A stretch of DNA of 64,000 nucleotides from 34-65-8 sp963529855. GTDB taxonomy: Bacteria > Pseudomonadota > Alphaproteobacteria > Sphingomonadales > Sphingomonadaceae. Of this stretch, positions 16,985-29,270 are shown piece by piece; position 1 is the stretch's first letter, and every line of letters starts with the position of its first letter. The translations under genes and the position numbers were made by a program. The stretch is taken from the NCBI GenBank assembly GCA_963529855.1, contig CAURZK010000005.1:1-64000 (forward strand). Reading direction: 5' to 3'. The notes below the pieces were generated by a model. That model made no database searches, had not been told where the DNA came from, and saw only the letters and a program-made list of their open reading frames with translations.

Positions 16985-19480
16985 ATGTCGCAAAAGCTAC
17001 AGCTCGATATACCGCTCATCCTTCCCGAAATCCCGGACGCCAACGACGCCTGTGTTGAGCGGCTGACAGCCAATCTCGCGGTGCGGCCGGGAATCGAGAA
17101 GGCGCATATCGTCCTGGCCGAAGGGGACAAGCCGGCCCTGCTTTGCATCCACTATGACCGCGAAATCCTTACCCTGGGCCGCATCCGCGACATCGCGCAA
17201 GCTGCGGGCGCTGCCATCGCCGAGCGATATGGCCATGTGCTGTGGCCGGTCAAAGGGATCGGCCACCAGCGGAAGGCGCGGACCGTCAGCGAACAACTGC
17301 GCGCCTTGCCGGGCGTGCTGGAAGCCGAGGCCAATGGCGCGGGCATGGTGCGTGTAGAGTTCGATCGGGAGCAGATTTCCGAACAGACCCTTCAGGCGGC
17401 GCTTGCGAAGCTGGGGGTCAGGCAGACAAGACGGGCGCTGGTGCTTTCTCCCGAGGACACACATGCAGGACACGATCATGGACCCGGTGCCCATGACACG
17501 AAAGCGCCGCACGCCAAAGGCGATGGCCACGACCATGATCATGGCGCCTTTCTCGGCCCCAACACCGAACTCATTTTCGCGCTTACCTGCGGCGCTCTGC
17601 TCGGCATCGGCTTCGCGATCGAAAAGCTCGTCGCGGCGGCACCAGGCTGGCTGCCGACCGCGCTCTACATCATCGCCTATTTCTTCGGCGGCTTCTTCAC
17701 GCTGCGCGAGGCGATCGACAATCTCAGGCTGCGCAAGTTCGAGATCGACACGCTCATGCTCGTTGCGGCGGCCGGCGCAGCGGCGCTCGGCGCGTTCGCC
17801 GAAGGCGCACTGCTGCTGTTCCTGTTCAGCCTCGGCCATGCGCTGGAGCACTATGCCATGGGGCGCGCCAAGCGGGCGATCGAGGCGCTGGCCGAACTCG
17901 CGCCGCGCACTGCCACCGTCCGGCGGCCGGACGGCACCACGGAGGAAATCTCCGTTGATGACCTGAAGGTCGGCGATACCGTAATCGTGAAACCGGACGC
18001 GCGCGTGGCGGCCGACGGCTTCGTGATCAAGGGCACATCCAGTATCAACCAAGCGCCAGTGACCGGCGAGAGCATTCCCGTCGACAAGCAGCCTGTGATG
18101 GACGATGCAGCGGCGCGCGCCAATCCCGATCGGGTCGATGCGGCCAACCGGGTCTTTGCTGGCACAATCAACGGCAGCGGGCTCATCGAGATCGAGGTGA
18201 CGCGCCTGTCCAGCGAAAGCACGCTCGCCAAGGTGGTCAAGATGGTGAGCGAGGCGGAGACGCAAAAGTCGCCGACGCAGAGGTTCACCGACCGTTTCGA
18301 GCGGATTTTCGTGCCGCTGGTTCTGGTGCTGGCGGTCGTGCTGCTGTTCGCCTGGGTGGTGGTCGACGAACCGTTCCGCGACAGCTTCTATCGCGCCATG
18401 GCGGTGTTGGTCGCCGCCAGCCCATGCGCGCTCGCCATCGCCACGCCGAGCGCGGTCCTGTCCGGTGTGGCCCGAGCTGCACGCGGCGGCGTCCTCGTCA
18501 AGGGCGGTGCGCCCCTCGAACTGCTTGGCTCGCTCGATGCGATTGCCTTCGACAAGACTGGCACGCTCACCAAGGGCGAGCCGCGCATTCAGCAGATCAT
18601 TCCCGCGCCAGGCGTGTCGAAGGAAGAGTTAATGGCGATCGCAGTCGCGGTCGAAAGCCTGAGCGACCACCCGCTGGCGCAGGCAATTGCCCGCGACGGG
18701 CGTGACCATAGCGGCGAATATCCCATCCCCCAGGCCGAGAACCTGAAGAGCCTGACGGGTCGCGGCGTCTCGGCTCTTGTCGGTGAGGACGAGGTTCTCA
18801 TCGGCAAGCCGGGGATGTTCGGCGCTGACGGTATTGCGCCGCTATCCCCTCCGATGGCCGAGGCCATCGCGCAACTGCGCGAGGGCGGACAGACCAGCAT
18901 GGTCGTGCGGCGGGATGATCGCGACCTTGGCGCGATCGGCCTGCTCGACACGCCTAGGGAGACGGCCAAGGCAGCGCTGAGGCGGCTGCATGAAATCGGT
19001 ATCAAACGGATGATCATGATTTCGGGCGATCATCAACGGGCGGCCGAAGCGATCGCGCGTGAAGTGGGGATCGACGAGGCATGGGGCGATCTCATGCCGG
19101 AGGACAAGGTGGAGGCGATCAAGAAGCTCCGCGCACACACCAAAGTCGCGATGGTCGGTGATGGCGTCAACGATGCACCGGCCATGGCCAGCGCGACGGT
19201 GGGTATCGCGATGGGCGCCGCGGGTTCCGACGTCGCCCTGGAGACAGCCGATGTCGCACTCATGGCAGACGACCTGTCGCATTTGCCGTTCGCTGTCGGC
19301 CTCAGCCGAAAAACGCGATCGGTGATCCGCCAGAACGTGTTCGTGAGCCTCGGCATCGTGGCCTTCCTGGTGCCGGCCACGATCCTCGGCCTCGGCATTG
19401 GGCCGGCGGTGGCGGTGCATGAAGGATCGACGTTGTTGGTCGTGTTCAATGCGCTACGGCTGTTGGCCTATCGGGATTGA
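16985..19480 (+). CDS. P1B-4-type heavy-metal ATPase (CzcP/CoaT-like)
   Basis: This ATP-driven metal exporter is 831 aa from ATG 16985 (AGGAA 6 nt upstream). The N-terminus has two degenerate HMA-like domains without CxxC, then a His/Asp-rich linker near 155-190 (HAGHDHGPGAHD; GHDHDHG). The membrane metal site reads SPCALAIATP (near 478) and the last helix pair carries HEGSTLLVVFNALRLL (near 811); SPC with HEGST is the P1B-4 signature linked to Co, Zn and Cd. Phosphorylation motif DKTGTLTKG is near 521, SDHPLAQAI near 559 and GDGVNDAPAM near 725. It probably works with the flanking Czc pumps. Confidence 0.93.
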   Translation: MSQKLQLDIPLILPEIPDANDACVERLTANLAVRPGIEKAHIVLAEGDKPALLCIHYDREILTLGRIRDIAQAAGAAIAERYGHVLWPVKGIGHQRKARTVSEQLRALPGVLEAEANGAGMVRVEFDREQISEQTLQAALAKLGVRQTRRALVLSPEDTHAGHDHGPGAHDTKAPHAKGDGHDHDHGAFLGPNTELIFALTCGALLGIGFAIEKLVAAAPGWLPTALYIIAYFFGGFFTLREAIDNLRLRKFEIDTLMLVAAAGAAALGAFAEGALLLFLFSLGHALEHYAMGRAKRAIEALAELAPRTATVRRPDGTTEEISVDDLKVGDTVIVKPDARVAADGFVIKGTSSINQAPVTGESIPVDKQPVMDDAAARANPDRVDAANRVFAGTINGSGLIEIEVTRLSSESTLAKVVKMVSEAETQKSPTQRFTDRFERIFVPLVLVLAVVLLFAWVVVDEPFRDSFYRAMAVLVAASPCALAIATPSAVLSGVARAARGGVLVKGGAPLELLGSLDAIAFDKTGTLTKGEPRIQQIIPAPGVSKEELMAIAVAVESLSDHPLAQAIARDGRDHSGEYPIPQAENLKSLTGRGVSALVGEDEVLIGKPGMFGADGIAPLSPPMAEAIAQLREGGQTSMVVRRDDRDLGAIGLLDTPRETAKAALRRLHEIGIKRMIMISGDHQRAAEAIAREVGIDEAWGDLMPEDKVEAIKKLRAHTKVAMVGDGVNDAPAMASATVGIAMGAAGSDVALETADVALMADDLSHLPFAVGLSRKTRSVIRQNVFVSLGIVAFLVPATILGLGIGPAVAVHEGSTLLVVFNALRLLAYRD

Positions 19481-19546
19481 TGGGAAGCTGGAAGCGGGCT
19501 TCGATGCTTGCCTTCTCGGGTAAGCGGTCTATGCTCGATAATTGTG

Positions 19547-19966
19547 ATGTTGTTGTCGAAACGTCCACTTTTTAGGCTTTGTTCGGTGCTTTGCGCCGCG
19601 CTGATGCTTGCTTTTGCAAGTGCCAGTATGGCCAGTGTGGTCGATCATATTCAGCATCAGCCTGGTATGACCAGTAGCCACAACCATCACCCGTTCAGCA
19701 AGATTGTATTCGATACCAGCGATCATCACCATGAACATGCTGCAGCTGATTTGGGTGAGGAGGAGGAATCTCCCGATCGTCAACCAGGAACCGGGCATCA
19801 CCATCATGTCGACAGTGGCTCGGGTATGTTTGTCCCTGTATCGCATGAGACATCTTGGACCTTCTCCGGGGCTTTACTTTGGCAGCCGGCAGTTGATGAC
19901 CGTATGCCCGGTTTCCTGACCCACGGTCCCGAACGACCTCCCAAGGGCAGCACGATCCACACCTGA
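19547..19966 (+). CDS. Small His-rich secreted protein upstream of czcCBA 2
   Basis: ATG 19547 gives a 139-aa protein with a signal peptide (MLLSKRPLFRLCSVLCAALM, cut near SMAS). The mature part is rich in His and acidic residues (HNHHPFSK; SDHHHEHAAADLG; GTGHHHHVDSG), suggesting periplasmic metal binding. Position and plan match the 109-aa protein before czcC 1. Upstream in-frame starts would disrupt the signal peptide. Confidence 0.7.
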   Translation: MLLSKRPLFRLCSVLCAALMLAFASASMASVVDHIQHQPGMTSSHNHHPFSKIVFDTSDHHHEHAAADLGEEEESPDRQPGTGHHHHVDSGSGMFVPVSHETSWTFSGALLWQPAVDDRMPGFLTHGPERPPKGSTIHT

Positions 19967-19994
19967 GCCGCCGCGTCACTTGAGGCGCGGCTTT
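19966..19994 (+). terminator. Hairpin between His-rich gene and czcC 2
   Basis: AG plus CCGCG (19971-19975) pair with CGCGG (19986-19990) plus CT, followed by CTTTTGCC. The hairpin with a T run could be a partial terminator that lowers czcCBA 2 expression relative to the small protein. Confidence 0.4.
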
Positions 19995-20024
19995 TGCCAC
20001 GCCTTCTCGTGAGGCCGATTTGTC

Positions 20025-21305
20025 ATGCTTCCTATATCTGTTGCGCGCCCACTGGCGCGCGTGCGGCGTGCGCTTGCGATAGGCGCGGCGCTCGCCGCCC
20101 TGTCCGTTCCGTCCATCGGAGCGGCGCAAGACCTGAGTTTATCAGACGCTCTCTCCAGGGTTGCCGGCGGCGATCCCGTCGTGGCGGCGAACGCTGCCCG
20201 GCTCCAGGCGGCCGAGGCTGGAATCAGCCAGGCCGATGTGCGCCCGCGCGATGTCGTCGGCGTCGAAGTCGAGGATTTTGCGGGGACCGGTCCATATTCG
20301 CCTATCGAGCAATCGCAGACGACTGCTTGGTATGAGCGGACCTGGGAACGCGGTGGCAAGCGAGAGGCGCGCATAGGCGCAGCACGTTCGGAGCTTGGCG
20401 TCGCCACCGAGCGCAATCACCTGAGAATGCTCGATCTGCTGACGCAAGTGCAGACGGCGTGGGTCGAAGCCCTAGCTGCTGAGGCTGCAATCCCGATCGC
20501 AGAGCAACGCCTTGCTGACGCGCAGCGCGTAGAGGCCGAGGTTGGCCGGCGTGTCGCACGAGCGCTCGATCCGCTGTTTGCAGCCGAACGCGCCAGGACG
20601 GCGGTTGCACAAGCCCGGATCGCGCTCGACCAGGCCCGCGAAACCGCCCGCATCGCTCGGGCCGCGCTCGCCTCCTATTGGGGAGGCACCGCCGACTACA
20701 ACCTTCAAACGGCGTCCTTCAGTATCGCTGAGCCGACGACAGCCCAGGCCGAAAGCAGCCCCGATCTGGCGTTGCTCGCCGCCGAGCGCGAGGCGGCAGG
20801 CGCACGCATCCGCCTCGCCGAAACGGGCAATGTCGGTGATCCAACCGGGCGTGTCGGTGTGCGCCATTTCGGGCAAGGGAATGATGTGGCGCTCATGGTC
20901 GGCGCGTCGATCCCGCTCGGCAACCGCTCGGCCAATCGCGGCAATGTCGCTCGTGCTCAGGCCGACGCACAAGCGGCCGACGCCGAAATTGCAGTGATGC
21001 GGGTGCAGGTGGAACGCGAGATCAGCCGGCTCGAAGCCCAACGTGCCGCGATCTTAACAGAGGTCTCTCGTATCGACCGGGAGGTTCTGCCTAGCGCAGA
21101 GCGTGCGGTGGTGCTGGTGCGCGATGGCTTCGCGCGTGGCGGCACCGCCTTTACCTTCCTCGAAGTGAGCCAGGCACAGCAAGCGGTGGTCGACGCGCGA
21201 TCCCGCCGCGTCGAGTTGCTGCGCCAATTCCATCTGGCGGGCGCCCGGCTCGACCGGCTGACCGGCCGCCATGCCCCCCTCCTTGCCAGCGCGGAGATTC
21301 GCTGA
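20025..21305 (+). CDS. czcC: CzcC-type outer-membrane efflux protein, operon 2
   Basis: The 426-aa OEP-family channel has a signal peptide (cut near GAAQ), two coiled-coil repeats, the family phrase VGVEVEDFAGTGPYSP and SIPLGNRSANRG in the second half. It differs clearly from czcC 1. In the place of SIPIELGGKR it has TAWYERTWERGGKREA. The gene overlaps czcB 2 by TGATG. Confidence 0.9.
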   Translation: MLPISVARPLARVRRALAIGAALAALSVPSIGAAQDLSLSDALSRVAGGDPVVAANAARLQAAEAGISQADVRPRDVVGVEVEDFAGTGPYSPIEQSQTTAWYERTWERGGKREARIGAARSELGVATERNHLRMLDLLTQVQTAWVEALAAEAAIPIAEQRLADAQRVEAEVGRRVARALDPLFAAERARTAVAQARIALDQARETARIARAALASYWGGTADYNLQTASFSIAEPTTAQAESSPDLALLAAEREAAGARIRLAETGNVGDPTGRVGVRHFGQGNDVALMVGASIPLGNRSANRGNVARAQADAQAADAEIAVMRVQVEREISRLEAQRAAILTEVSRIDREVLPSAERAVVLVRDGFARGGTAFTFLEVSQAQQAVVDARSRRVELLRQFHLAGARLDRLTGRHAPLLASAEIR

Positions 21306-22547
21306 TGACACGATCCATTATATCGGCGGGCGCATTGCTCGCTTGTGTGCTGCTCGCCGGATGCGGCGGCTCGCCCACGACCAACGAAACGACGGAGACC
21401 GAAACGGCGCAAGCAGCCGACGCGGACTATGAGCGCGGCCCGCATGGCGGGCGGATGCTGCGCGCTGGCGACTTCACGCTGGAAGTCACGATCTTCGAGG
21501 ATGGTGTGGAGCCTGAATACCGGGTCTATTCCTATCGCGACGGCAAACCGCTTGCGCCAGGCGAAGTCCGTCTTGCGATCGAGCTGGGGCGGCTTGGCGG
21601 CCAGACCGACCGCTTCGCTTTCCGTCCGCAGGAGGATTTCCTGCGCGGCGATGGGGTCGTGACTGAACCCCATTCCTTCGACGTGCGGGTGCGCTCGGTG
21701 GAAGGTGGACGCACGCACAACTGGTCCTATGCCTCTTATGAGGGCCGCACGACGATTTCGGCCGAGGCGGCGCGGGCCGGGGGTGTGCAGACCGAACGCG
21801 CTGGGCCTGCGACCGTTGCCGAATTGATCGACATGGGGGGCAGGATCGAGATCACGCCCGAAGGCAGGGCCAACGTCCGCGCCCGCCTTCCCGGCCAGGT
21901 CGTCTCGATGACCGGCAGGCTGGGTGATCGGGTCAGCCGGGGACAGACGCTGCTGCGCGTCGAGTCCAGCCATTCGCTCCAGACCTATGCGGTCACGGCG
22001 CCGATCAGCGGCACCATCATCGAGAAGAACGCCAATGTCGGCGACACCACGGGCGACCGCGCCTTGTTCGTGATCGCCGATCCGAACCAGCTCCACGCCG
22101 AGTTTTTCGTCTATCCTCGCGACGCCGAGCGGGTGCGTGTCGGCCAGCGCGTGTCCGTGCGCAGCCTCTCGGGCGAAGCTCGGCTCGATGCGCCTGTGGA
22201 GGCAGTCCTGCCGACTGCGGATGTCGCCAGCCAGACGATGATGGCGCATGTCCACCTGCCGCCGGGCGCAGCGCAATCCTTCCGCCCCGGCATGGGCGTG
22301 GAAGGGTCTTTCGCCGTGGCCGAAGCTCAGGTGCCGCTGGCGGTGCGGACGCGAGCCATCCAACGCTTCCGCGATTTCGAGGTGGTCTATGCCAAGGTCG
22401 GCAACACCTACGAGGTGCGGATGCTGGAGATCGGGCGGCGCACGCCCGAATGGACCGAAGTGCTGGGCGGCCTTGAGCCGGGCACTGAATATGTGACCGA
22501 TGGCGCCTTCCTGATCCGCGCCGACATCGAGAAGTCGGGGGCCAGCC

Positions 22548-22558
<11 letters not shown>
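21305..22558 (+). CDS. czcB: CzcB-type periplasmic adaptor, operon 2
   Basis: The 417-aa membrane-fusion lipoprotein has lipobox LLAGC (Cys near 20). Unlike czcB 1 it carries an extra N-terminal domain (about 40-150) opening with RGPHGGRMLRAGDFTLEV, a GPHGG-type metal-binding element found in CzcB proteins. Lipoyl halves follow (RLPGQVVSMTGRLGDRVSRG and VTAPISGTIIEKNANVGDTT), then barrel and proximal domains. The C-terminus ends SHDH. It overlaps czcA 2 by 11 bp. Confidence 0.9.
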
Positions 22559-25754
<3,196 letters not shown>

Positions 25755-25764
25755 GCCATCGCCA

Positions 25765-25795
25765 CTCCCACGCGCCGCCCCCCGGCGCGTGGGAG
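25765..25795 (+). terminator. Hairpin after czcA 2
   Basis: A perfect 13-bp stem, CTCCCACGCGCCG and CGGCGCGTGGGAG, with a CCCCC loop lies 10 bp past the czcA 2 stop. There is no T run, so it may be a transcript 3' end or a processing barrier. Confidence 0.55.
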
Positions 25796-25814
25796 ACCGG
25801 AAAGGAGTTTCCTG

Positions 25815-26534
25815 ATGAGTTTCTTGGCCACCCTGCAGCGCGTTCCCGGAAACAGGCTGATGCTTGTTTTTGGTCTGCTCGCGCTCTCATTCTGTTTTGG
25901 CTTCGACGCCGTCGCCCACAATGTCGCCGAAGGCGACAAGGGCTATATTCAGGAGAGCAGCGGCGTCCTGTTCATGCCCTTCGTCTATCTCGGGGCCAAG
26001 CACATGGTCACGGGCTACGACCATCTGCTGTTCCTGTTCGGCGTGATCTTCTTCCTCTACCGGATGAAGCACATCGCCATCTACGTCACCCTGTTCGCGG
26101 TCGGGCATTCGACGACGATGCTGTTCGGCGTGCTGACCGGGATCAGCGCGAACGCCTATATCATCGACGCGATCATCGGCCTGTCGGTGGTTTACAAGGC
26201 GCTCGACAACCTCGGCGCATTCCAGCGCTGGTTCGGTTTCCAGCCCAACACGAAATGGGCAACGCTGATCTTCGGCTTCTTCCACGGCTTCGGGCTGGCG
26301 ACCAAGATTCTTGAGTTCGAAATTTCGCCGGACGGCCTGCTCGTCAACCTGATCGCGTTCAACATCGGCGTCGAGATCGGACAGCTTCTCGCCCTAGCCG
26401 CCATTCTGATCCTGATGGGCTTCTGGCGCCGGACGAGCAGTTTCATGCGTCACGCCTTCGCTGCCAACACCATCCTCATGGCCGCCGGATTCGTGCTGGT
26501 CGGCTACCAGCTCGTCGGCTTCGCCGTCGCCTGA
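25815..26534 (+). CDS. HupE/UreJ-family permease-like protein
   Basis: The 239-aa membrane protein has six or seven helices and the family motifs AKHMVTGYDHLLFLFGVIFF (the HxxxGxDH element), FAVGHSTTMLFGVL and FGFFHGFGLATKI. HupE/UreJ proteins take up nickel or cobalt, but relatives in metal-resistance clusters are uncharacterised. AGGAG lies 6 nt before the ATG. The next gene starts 18 bp later, so the two are probably co-transcribed. Confidence 0.8.
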   Translation: MSFLATLQRVPGNRLMLVFGLLALSFCFGFDAVAHNVAEGDKGYIQESSGVLFMPFVYLGAKHMVTGYDHLLFLFGVIFFLYRMKHIAIYVTLFAVGHSTTMLFGVLTGISANAYIIDAIIGLSVVYKALDNLGAFQRWFGFQPNTKWATLIFGFFHGFGLATKILEFEISPDGLLVNLIAFNIGVEIGQLLALAAILILMGFWRRTSSFMRHAFAANTILMAAGFVLVGYQLVGFAVA

Positions 26535-26552
26535 TTTCAAGGAGTTTCGATC

Positions 26553-27206
26553 ATGTTCAACGCACAACGCCCCAACCTCGAAGACCTGCCGACCAATCGG
26601 CAATTGGTCCGGGCCACCCTCATCGCCGCCGCCTCGGCCGGCGCCCTTCTCATCGCTGTCATTCTGCCGTCGGAATACGGCGTCGATCCCACTGGAGCCG
26701 GCCGCGCGCTGGGCTTCACGCAGATGGGCGAAATCAAGATGCAGCTTGCCGAAGAAGCCGCGCGGGACGCAGCCGCCGATGCAGCAGCGTCGGCAGAGGC
26801 TGCTCGTGCTGCCGTATCGCAGGCGGCCGGCGGCGGTGCGCAGCCCGCGCCGGCTGCAACCGACACATCGCCGAGCGCGGTTGCCGAGCACCGCAGCGAC
26901 GCGACCAGCCTGACGCTGGCGCCAGGGGAAGGCGCCGAAATCAAGCTGACCGCCGCAAGGGGCGCGCGGATCGCCTTCAACTGGTCGGTCGAAGGCGGGC
27001 ACGTCAATTACGACACGCACGCCGACGCACCGGGCATTTCGTATCACGGCTATGGTAAAGGCCGGGAATCGACGGGCGAGCAAGGTGAGCTGGTCGCGGC
27101 GTTCGACGGAGGCCACGGCTGGTTCTGGCGCAACCGTTCGGGCGCGACCGTCACGATCACACTGCGCACCGAAGGCGCATATACCGAGGTCAAGCGGGTT
27201 GTCTGA
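26553..27206 (+). CDS. Single-pass membrane anchor protein of the metal cluster
   Basis: The 217-aa product has one membrane helix (residues 25-43, ATLIAAASAGALLIAVILP), an Ala-rich helical stretch near 70-95 and a beta-rich C-terminal part with GARIAFNWSVEGGHVNYDTH and GYGKGRESTGEQG. Similar proteins next to HupE-like genes are called transmembrane anchor proteins, without a known role. The C-terminal domain probably lies in the periplasm. Confidence 0.6.
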   Translation: MFNAQRPNLEDLPTNRQLVRATLIAAASAGALLIAVILPSEYGVDPTGAGRALGFTQMGEIKMQLAEEAARDAAADAAASAEAARAAVSQAAGGGAQPAPAATDTSPSAVAEHRSDATSLTLAPGEGAEIKLTAARGARIAFNWSVEGGHVNYDTHADAPGISYHGYGKGRESTGEQGELVAAFDGGHGWFWRNRSGATVTITLRTEGAYTEVKRVV

Positions 27207-27233
27207 CACGCTCGCTTCGCGCCGGAGCCAATC

Positions 27234-27266
27234 CCGCCACGCTGCCCTGTGCGCGCAGCGTGGCGG
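27234..27266 (+). terminator. 12-bp GC-rich hairpin after the anchor gene
   Basis: CCGCCACGCTGC pairs perfectly with GCAGCGTGGCGG around a 9-nt loop, 28 bp past the stop. The right arm covers the GTG at 27260, which argues against that codon as a start for the next gene. Confidence 0.6.
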
Positions 27267-27322
27267 AGCCACCGGCGTTTGGCGCTTTATTGGGGAGCGA
27301 TCCGCTGCCGAATGTCGATTTG

Positions 27323-27757
27323 ATGGCGCTGGGCTACCCCGGCCTCTTTCTTGCTGCGCTCGTCGCCGCGACGCTGCTACCCGCTCAATCGGAGCTGCTG
27401 CTGCTGGCGATGCTGGCAACAGGGCGCTTCGAGCCGGCCTTGCTGCTTCTCGCCGCATCGGTGGGCAATGTCCTGGGCTCGACGATCAATTGGGCGCTCG
27501 GCCGCTTCCTGAGCCGTCATCGCGGCGCCCGCTGGTTCCCCGTTTCCGAGGCCGCAATGGTGAAGGCGGAAGGGCGCTATCGACGGTTCGGCGAGCCTTC
27601 GCTGCTGCTGTCGTGGCTGCCCGTCATCGGCGATCCCTTGACGCTGATCGCCGGCGTTTTGCGCACGCCGCTCCCTCGCTTCCTGTTGCTGGTCACGATC
27701 GCCAAGGTCGGCCGCTACGCCGTGCTGCTGGCGCTTCACGGCTATCTGACAACGTGA
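27323..27757 (+). CDS. YqaA-family (DedA-like) membrane protein
   Basis: From ATG 27323 the product is 144 aa with about four helices. It shows the family pattern ALGYPGLFLAALVAATLLPAQ, SVGNVLGSTINWALGR and SLLLSWLPVIGDPLTLIAG, known from the small YqaA/SNARE-associated DedA-like proteins. The start is preferred to GTG 27260, which sits in a hairpin arm. Function is unknown; DedA relatives are lipid scramblases or affect metal and membrane stress. Confidence 0.75.
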   Translation: MALGYPGLFLAALVAATLLPAQSELLLLAMLATGRFEPALLLLAASVGNVLGSTINWALGRFLSRHRGARWFPVSEAAMVKAEGRYRRFGEPSLLLSWLPVIGDPLTLIAGVLRTPLPRFLLLVTIAKVGRYAVLLALHGYLTT

Positions 27758-27794
27758 TGCGCCCGCCTCGTCGCACAGACCAAGAGAGACAGAT

Positions 27795-29129
27795 ATGCTT
27801 TCGGTTCTAGCCAATCGAACCTACCGTCGGCTGTTCCTGGCGCAGATGATTGCGTTGCTGGGGACTGGCCTCGCGACGGTCGCCCTGGGTTTGCTCGCTT
27901 ACGAGCTGGCAGGCGCCAATGCGGGTGCGGTGCTGGGCACGGCGATGGCGATCAAGATGGCCGCTTATATCGGCGTCGCCCCCATCGTCGGAGCCTACGC
28001 CGGTCGCTTGCCCCGTCGTAGCGTCCTCGTCGCAATGGATGTGATCCGCGCGCTCGTTGTCCTGGCGCTGCCGTTCGTCGATCAGATTTGGCAGATTTAT
28101 GCGCTGATCTTCGTGCTGCAATCGGCCTCGGCCGGGTTTACGCCGACCTTTCAGGCCACCATCCCCGACGTGCTGCCGGACGAGAAGGACTACACGAACG
28201 CGCTGTCGCTCTCGCGCCTTGCCTACGACATGGAGAGCCTGACCAGCCCAATGCTGGCCGCAGCTCTGCTAACGGTGATGAATTTTCACTGGCTGTTTTC
28301 AGGCACGGCGATCGGCTTCGCCTGTTCGGCGCTCTTGGTGCTGGCAACGACGCTACCCCACTCCAATGCGCGCAAGTCCGGTGGCGGCATCTACGACAAC
28401 ACCACGCGCGGCGCGCGGCTCTACCTGAGAACGCCTCGGCTGCGCGGGCTGCTGGCTGTGACGCTCGCCGCCGCCGCCGCGAGCGCGATGGTCATTGTAA
28501 ATACGCCGGTGCTGGTCCGGTCGGCGCTTGGACTTGGACAGAGTTCGATGGCGATCACGCTTGCCGCGTTCGGCGGCGGCTCGATGTTGGCGGCGCTCCT
28601 GTTGCCGCGTGTCCTCGACAAGTTCTCCGACCGGAGCGTGATGCTCTCGGCCGCGTCGGCAATGACGATCGGGTTGGCTGTGCTCGCCCTATCGTGGAGC
28701 GGACATGCCTCGCCGGACTATTGGGGCGTGATCCTTGCCGGCTGGTTCGTCCTTGGCGTTGCCTATGCGGCAAGCATAACGCCGAGCGGCCGGTTGTTGC
28801 GGCGATCTTCGGCTGAGGAAGACCGCCCCGCATTGTTCGCCGCGCAGTTCGCGCTCACCCATGTCTGCTGGCTGGCTGCTTATCCGCTCGCGGGCCAAGT
28901 TGGTGCGCTTGGCGGAATGGGAATGGCTTTCGGTGCGGCTGCTGTGCTGGCGCTGATCGGCACGGTGATCGCGTTCAAAATCTGGCCCAAGGAAGATTTG
29001 GAGGTGGTGGCGCACACCCATGATGACCTGCCAGCCAATCATCCTCACCTTCTCCAACGACATCCCGGCGGCCGCACGCAACATGCATTCGTGATCGACG
29101 AATTGCATCCGCACTGGCCCATAAGGTGA
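27795..29129 (+). CDS. MFS transporter
   Basis: The 444-aa protein has 12 predicted helices and MFS features: GAYAGRLPRRSVLVAMDVIRA (loop 2-3 motif), a central cytoplasmic loop near 190-205 and LPDEKDYTNALSLSRLAYDM, typical of the MFS_3/enterobactin-exporter-like group. The C-terminal tail is unusual in being His-rich (VVAHTHDDLPANHPHLLQRH, near 405-425), which suggests a metal substrate or sensing. It is the last carrier of the cargo cluster. Confidence 0.85.
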   Translation: MLSVLANRTYRRLFLAQMIALLGTGLATVALGLLAYELAGANAGAVLGTAMAIKMAAYIGVAPIVGAYAGRLPRRSVLVAMDVIRALVVLALPFVDQIWQIYALIFVLQSASAGFTPTFQATIPDVLPDEKDYTNALSLSRLAYDMESLTSPMLAAALLTVMNFHWLFSGTAIGFACSALLVLATTLPHSNARKSGGGIYDNTTRGARLYLRTPRLRGLLAVTLAAAAASAMVIVNTPVLVRSALGLGQSSMAITLAAFGGGSMLAALLLPRVLDKFSDRSVMLSAASAMTIGLAVLALSWSGHASPDYWGVILAGWFVLGVAYAASITPSGRLLRRSSAEEDRPALFAAQFALTHVCWLAAYPLAGQVGALGGMGMAFGAAAVLALIGTVIAFKIWPKEDLEVVAHTHDDLPANHPHLLQRHPGGRTQHAFVIDELHPHWPIR

Positions 29130-29270
29130 TCGGTGTGATTTGATGCCCTTTGCGATCCGCCAAGTTCACTATGCTAGCATTGATCGGGTAGCTTGGGCGC
29201 CGGCGACCGCCAATGTATCGCTTCGGTCGATGAAGCGCCCGGCGTGCTTGCTGAAAATGCAGGCGGTCCA

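Noticed and set aside
27260..27322. Upstream GTG start for the YqaA-like protein
   Set aside because: The GTG lies in the arm of a 12-bp hairpin and adds a non-conserved stretch; ATG 27323 begins the membrane domain.
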